A stretch of DNA of 64,000 bases from Cruorifilaria tuberocauda (Eukaryota > Nematoda > Chromadorea > Rhabditida > Onchocercidae). The notes beneath the pieces were generated by a model, which saw only the letters and a list, made by a program, of their open reading frames with translations, searched no databases and was not told the DNA's origin. Position 1 is the first letter of the stretch. Every line of letters starts with the position of its first letter. Shown piece after piece: positions 24,301-64,000 of the stretch. The translations under genes and the position numbers were made by a program. The DNA is taken from assembly GCA_013365365.1 (NCBI GenBank), contig JABVXU010000286.1:1-64000 (forward strand), written 5' to 3'.

Positions 24301-24776
24301 TGTTTATCTGAAATTATGACTGAAGTATGTTTCTGCTTTACCATTTGATTTGATGAATGATTATTTCAAAACTTTTATGATTGTGATAGCTTTTAGTTAG
24401 GAATAAAGACATACGAAATCGATGAACATGCATCCAACTACATCGATGAAGAAAAAAAAATACTCGATGACGAAATATCAAATTATAAAACGGTTTGAGT
24501 CTTCATGCTGTTTTCTGTTAGATTTCTTTTCTATCAGCTTAGATTAAATTGGTTTTCTTCATTTACAAGTTTCACCGAAAATTGTATGAAAATAGGCTTC
24601 AGAACAATATTTTTGATCGGTATGGTTGTATGACTTATACTTCCATCTTGTATCTGTTTTTATGTATAATTGTCATAATTTTGATATTTCAGTATGAAGA
24701 GATTGCTGGTAGTATTGGAAATATGGAAATTAATGAAGATTTGTTTAATGAAGACGAAATACCTTGGGCAGAATAG
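21386..24776 (+). CDS. ZC3H15: CCCH zinc-finger protein ZC3H15 / DFRP1 (DRG1 partner)
   Basis: Eleven exons join in frame to 448 residues (human about 426): 21386-21548, 21784-21924, 22170-22319, 22512-22606, 22678-22866, 22992-23135, 23414-23533, 23900-23995, 24169-24237, 24397-24492 and 24693-24776. The N terminus [18 protein letters not shown] and [14 protein letters not shown] are near-identical to the animal family. The first CCCH finger is C110-x7-C118-x5-C124-x3-H128 ([19 protein letters not shown]) after DPKSVV. The second is C185-x17-C203-x5-C209-x3-H213, with the conserved KYGWFW and [13 protein letters not shown]. The basic coil [15 protein letters not shown] and an acidic tail follow. 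The family stabilises the GTPase DRG1 and acts with translating ribosomes in the cytoplasm. The gene is divergent from SFT2. Its acidic tail contains a tandem exon duplication. Confidence 0.95.
23744..23761. repeat. G homopolymer tract in a ZC3H15 intron
   Basis: GGGGA followed by 13 G residues, strikingly unlike the surrounding AT-rich sequence. Such a run is prone to sequencing and assembly error, and could form a G-rich structure on the coding strand of the pre-mRNA. Confidence 0.9.
23900..24492 (+). repeat. Tandemly duplicated exon-intron unit in the ZC3H15 acidic tail
   Basis: Exons 23900-23995 and 24169-24237 both end DLYDYEK. Exons 24169-24237 and 24397-24492 both begin LGIK. The two flanking introns share TGTTTATCTGAAATTATGA, ATTTGATTTGATGAA and AAAACTTTTATGATTGTGAT. 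The unit is about 230-270 bp, and every exon length is a multiple of three. Confidence 0.85.
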
Positions 24777-24909
24777 GATATATAAGAGCAAAGTCAAGTT
24801 TCCTAGTCATTTCACTTATATTCTCGTAAAATTAAATTATTGATCATTAATAAGTTGTTTCTGAACGGAAAGTACGATTTCCCATTGAAAAATAATCGTC
24901 AGCATTCAT

Positions 24910-25161
24910 TTACTGTTGAATTATTGCAGCATGTATTTGTAAGTAATTCTTCTCTACCTTTTTGCTGTAAATATTGGTGAGAGCTAATGCACTCACGCGG
25001 AGTTCTCGGTTGTTTACTACATTAACTATTGATGCTTTCTTTAGATTTCCAATAAATTTATTGAATATAAATCTTCGAAGTTGCATTTGAACACTACGAA
25101 ATTCTGAGGTGAAGTGTAATGATGAAATAACTTTACATAAGCAGTTACTAATACAATTCAA
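24910..25161 (-). CDS. Small uncharacterised ORF or exon, minus strand
   Basis: Open for 83 codons, with internal ATG giving MQLRRFIFNKFIGNLKKAS, a basic amphipathic start like a mitochondrial presequence. A CACCTCAG acceptor-like site and a GTGAGT donor-like site inside it suggest it could be an exon rather than a complete gene. It ends 134 bp from the ZC3H15 stop on the opposite strand. I do not recognise it and it may be chance. Confidence 0.2.
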   Translation of the reverse strand: MNCISNCLCKVISSLHFTSEFRSVQMQLRRFIFNKFIGNLKKASIVNVVNNRELRVSALALTNIYSKKVEKNYLQIHAAIIQQ

Positions 25162-25463
25162 GCTTCGAAAATAAGTCTTAAAATATATATTTTTATTTTT
25201 TAAAAACTTCGACCTAAACCATTAATGTTCAACCATTTTAGCTCATTGAAATGTTTTCTAATAATGATGAATTTGAGAGTACTGTTGTTCAGCTGTGATA
25301 CATATTGCTCAATTTCTCTGTTACTGTTAATGGTATATGGTCATTCATGATGCTATGATATGAGTAACAGTGATGAGAGCTGATGAAAAAGGAACTGAGT
25401 TGTGGACGATAAGTGCATGAATGATCGGTTTTTACCCCGTGCTCCTATAAAATCAGGTTTGTG

Positions 25464-25503
25464 ATAATGAAATGATGATGGTGATGATGATGATGATGAT
25501 GGC
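25464..25503. repeat. (GAT)n microsatellite
   Basis: GATGATGGTGATGATGATGATGATGATGG-type trinucleotide run at the edge of a GC-richer island. Confidence 0.85.
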
Positions 25504-26067
25504 TGGTTAGTTAGTCGACGAGACCGAAGCAACTACCATCTTCATCTTTCCCCTGCTCCTTCTCGCTCCTGGTGTTCTGAGCTGTACTGCGGGTTGACGG
25601 GTTGATACATTCCGCACCGTGTGATATCAATGGCGTATAGCGTGAAAATATCGGTACCATATGATTGAAGAAGTTATTATCAATTCTTCATGCTTTTTCT
25701 TTAAGCAAACTGTTACATATTTTAGGAGATACTATATGTGATAAAATTGAGAGATAAGATAATGTTCAAAATTTTTTTAACATTCTTGCAAAGCATAGAA
25801 GCTTTCAAATTTTTGAAAATAAAATTTTAAATTATTTTTCAAACTATATTTGAATGCATTTTGTTTTAATTTTGATAATTTATTATTAACAATATTTTAA
25901 ACATTTTATGTAATCATTTAATTTGATAATTCCATTGCTCCTTATCACTATTTCAATTCTTGATTTTCTTTCGATGCACATCATTCGCTCTCACTTTCTC
26001 TTATCAATTCATTAATCTTTGATTAATCTTTATCAGTAATGTAGCTGATAAAAACGGATTGTCTTCC

Positions 26068-26083
26068 TCTCTCTCTCTCTCTT
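26068..26083. repeat. (CT)n microsatellite
   Basis: CCTCTCTCTCTCTCTCTT run in intergenic DNA. Confidence 0.85.
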
Positions 26084-26426
26084 TTCATTATCGGCTAATC
26101 CTAGCTAACACTATATCATTCATATAATCACATTACAATATATCCCTACAATAGTAAAAATATTTTCACTTAAGCTTTTTAAAATTAAATAAATTTAAAG
26201 GTTTCTAAAGACCACTAACCTATTTTATATGGAATATATTTAGGAATACTTCTACCTAAATGCGATAATATAACTATTTTAATATATTCTTTAATATATT
26301 CTTTAATCAAATTGACCTGTATGTATAATTTATAATTCTTTAAGAGATGGTTGGTTTAATTGTTGAGGTGATATTTTAATGTACAATTTTTGAAAAACTA
26401 TTAAACGATGGTTACTATGGTTTCAG

Positions 26427-26497
26427 TTGGAGGAAGAAGTGGAGAACAGAAAAGATGAATTGAAAGCAAATTCATCATCGATTATTGCTGAAAAGAG
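26427..26497 (+). CDS. Isolated coding-like exon of unknown gene
   Basis: Between a strong acceptor (ATGGTTTCAG) and a GTATCG donor, which is used elsewhere in this window, lies a 71-base open stretch encoding LEEEVENRKDELKANSSS and a few more residues, a charged helix-like sequence. I could not find in-phase partner exons: the next acceptor, at 26836-26840, gives an immediate TAG. It may be a real exon of an unmodelled gene, or chance. Confidence 0.25.
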
Positions 26498-26649
26498 GTA
26501 TCGAAATTTTCAGAAAAGAAATACCTATTTTCTTTTGTTAAGAGGTATAAATGATTGTCGAATCAACAATTTGTTATCCTTATGACCTATAATGATTATA
26601 GGCTTTTTTGTAATAGGCTATTTTAGAGTACCATAGAATATAAAAGGTA

Positions 26650-26677
26650 GAGATAGAGAGAGAGAGAGAGAGAGAGG
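26650..26677. repeat. (AG)n microsatellite
   Basis: GATAGAGAGAGAG run with one interruption, continuing into GGGAGAGATG. Confidence 0.9.
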
Positions 26678-26778
26678 GAGAGATGTATTGGTATGCAATG
26701 AAAAGCCTGTAATAGCACCAATTAAAGAAAGAAAAGAATTTGAAAGAAATAGAAAAGGTGTGCTGCTATTCATAACGA

Positions 26779-26943
26779 ATGTTATTACCGGTCGGTAAAA
26801 GACATGGGGACATGACCGGTGCTGTTGATCGAGGTGGTATTACAGGTAGAGTGCGGGGCAGGAGGAGGAGTAAAGAAGAGAGAGGATCGGGTCGGACAGG
26901 TGTGCAAAATCGTCATCATCATTTGTTGTCATCATCATTTTGA
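26779..26943 (+). CDS. Possible 54-residue Arg/Gly-rich small ORF
   Basis: ATG to TGA in the most GC-rich part of the intergenic region. The product starts MLLPVGKRHGDM and contains GGITGRVRGRRRSK, then a His/Ser-rich tail. An internal ATTACAG|GTAGAG could also be a splice acceptor. Composition, not homology, is the only support. Confidence 0.15.
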   Translation: MLLPVGKRHGDMTGAVDRGGITGRVRGRRRSKEERGSGRTGVQNRHHHLLSSSF

Positions 26944-27156
26944 AGTGAGAGAATTTGTTGAATACACACGTATCACGTCTTTTCTTCCAACTTCTTTTAC
27001 CCCGTCTTCTCCCGTTTCTCTTCTCTTCGTTTCCATCATCATCATCATTTATATGTTGATATATACATATATACCTGAGGATTATTTTTGTTTTACCTTT
27101 TAATTAAAACGATTATTAAAAAGGTAGGAAAGGGAGGAGGAAGAGAGGAAGATTGG

Positions 27157-27225
27157 TAATGATGATGATGATGATGATGGTGTTAGTGATGATGGTGGTG
27201 GTAGTGGTGGTGGTGGTGATGGTGG
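27157..27225. repeat. (GAT/GGT)n imperfect trinucleotide repeat
   Basis: GATGATGATGATGATGATGG passes into interrupted GTGGTGGTAGTGGTGGTGG-type sequence. Confidence 0.85.
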
Positions 27226-27898
27226 TTCATTTACCCCATCTTTTCATCTACCATCTCATATCTTTCTACCTGTAATAATTTCTTTTTCATTCTTTCTACC
27301 TTTCATATTTCCTTTCTTTCTTTCACCTCTTAAATGTCACTCCGTTAATTCCATTCTTACTAGTTTCAATTTCGAAACAAACACAAATTTATTAATTGCA
27401 TTGAAATTGATTCATCGCACCTCTCTTTTGTTCCTATTGATATGCGCAACACTGTTCAATTCCAATTCTTTTAAAACATTTTATAGCTTTACTTTCGTTA
27501 GAAGAAATGATAAAATGTTGGAATTGATGATTGGCTTACTGCTTTTAACTGATCTTCTTTCAAACTACAAGTACAAAGTACTGTATTACTGTATTTGATA
27601 ATGATAATATTGTTATTGTTATTGTTGATAGTATTATTATAATAAATAGATTTGAAATATGAATTGGTTAGTCTTTCTCATTTTCAATTTAAGAGATGCT
27701 ATAGCATTGCTTTACTATTCATTCCATCTTTCATTTTCCATTCGTTGTTTTCTTCTATTCTATGCTAATGGTATATTTTTAGTACTTTTAAAATATTCGT
27801 TATCTGATAATATCAATTCAATTAATCCATCTGTGTTAAAAAATATATCCTAATATGTATCTATATTTTTCTTTCATTTGATACGGTTAATTCAATGA

Positions 27899-28385
27899 AT
27901 GATGTAAGTTGATATAAGTATTAGTTGAGATTAAGTTTTGTTGTGAATGATAATATTTCGTTGGGAATGATAATAATATCTATCAGATATTTCTATGTTA
28001 AATTAATATGTATCTCTAATGATATAAGTTGATATAAGTATTAAGTTGAGATTGAGTTATATAGTAATTTTTATATAGTAATATAGTAATTTTAATATAA
28101 TGATTTGGAATTTAGCTGAGATTGAGATATATAATAATATCTCTCAGATATTTCTATGTTAAATTAACTAAATATATATATTTACATTTTTGTTAAATTA
28201 ACTAGATATATATATTTACATTTTTGTTAAATTAACTAAATATATATATTTACATTTTTCTCTCATTTGATAAGGTTAATTCAATAACTAATATAATTTG
28301 ATATAGGTATTAAGTTGAGATTATATTTTATTGAGAATGATAATAATATCTATGAGATAAATATTTCTATATTAAATTAAGATGT
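27899..28385. repeat. Degenerate duplications with a 34-bp tandem array
   Basis: Three diverged copies carry a motif like TTGATATAAGTATTAAGTTG, near 27908, 28027 and 28299, followed by TATTTCTATGTTAAATTAA-like text. Inside, a 34-bp unit (TGTTAAATTAACTA plus TATATATATTTACATTT) repeats three times at 28157-28258. It lies just upstream of the lrp-1 start. Confidence 0.7.
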
Positions 28386-28532
28386 ATCTATAATTGGTTT
28401 TTTTTTAAATCAATTTTTCTCTGTTATCATTTCAGATGTGGTAGTCAATATCGTCGTTTATAGGCGACAAAACGAATTTACACAATACAATCACATCTAA
28501 ATCTCTCCTATATTTCACTATTTTCTGTATTT

Positions 28533-28534
28533 AG
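28533..28534 (+). promoter_or_regulatory. Likely spliced-leader acceptor of lrp-1
   Basis: TCTGTATTTAG ends three bases before the ATG at 28538, which opens a signal peptide. Confidence 0.5.
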
Positions 28535-28537
28535 AAC

Positions 28538-64000
<35,463 letters not shown>

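Larger units (their letters stand above)
24777..28537. other. 3.8-kb intergenic region with microsatellites and weak coding-like segments
   Basis: Between the ZC3H15 stop and the lrp-1 start. It holds several simple repeats, two GC-richer islands (about 25500-25640 and 26760-26920) and three weak coding candidates listed separately. It must include the lrp-1 promoter and any outron; no core promoter element is evident. Confidence 0.5.

Overview
This is about 64 kb of AT-rich eukaryotic nuclear DNA whose gene style is nematode. It has many short introns with TTTCAG/TTTTAG acceptors, and four of five assigned starts lie 1 to 21 bases after a splice-acceptor sequence, as expected for spliced-leader trans-splicing. 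The last gene is a nematode LRP-1/megalin homologue split into at least 78 exons. That intron richness, together with the base composition, suggests a clade III (filarial or ascarid-like) nematode rather than Caenorhabditis; this is inference.

Layout. (1) 171-2479, plus strand: the 3' end of an unidentified Ser-rich, probably disordered protein. (2) 5490-9133, minus strand: an atypical Ras-like GTPase of the kappaB-Ras (NKIRAS) family, apparently with a long low-complexity N-terminal extension, plus a possible alternative first exon near 10.2 kb. (3) 11598-15927, minus strand: a secreted serine peptidase of family S28 (PRCP/DPP7-like), 503 residues over 11 exons, with one non-consensus donor. 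(4) 19402-20579, minus strand: a four-helix SFT2 Golgi/endosome trafficking protein. (5) 21386-24776, plus strand: a ZC3H15/DFRP1 homologue with two CCCH fingers, divergent from SFT2 across about 0.8 kb and carrying a tandem exon duplication in its acidic tail. (6) 24777-28537: no confident gene, several microsatellites and a few weak coding-like stretches. (7) 28538 to the window end, plus strand: lrp-1. All 78 exons join in one frame with matching phases (3990 codons). It has a signal peptide, at least 33 LDL-receptor class A repeats, EGF modules and seven YWTD beta-propellers; the remaining class A repeats, last propeller(s), membrane segment and cytoplasmic tail lie beyond the window.

The genes are not a functional cluster; they look like ordinary neighbours with roles in secretion, trafficking, translation and endocytosis. 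The introns are the most dynamic part: tandem duplications of splice sites and exons, minisatellites (33, 43, 48 and about 60 bp units) and GATAAT/TGATAAG-rich arrays recur, above all within lrp-1.
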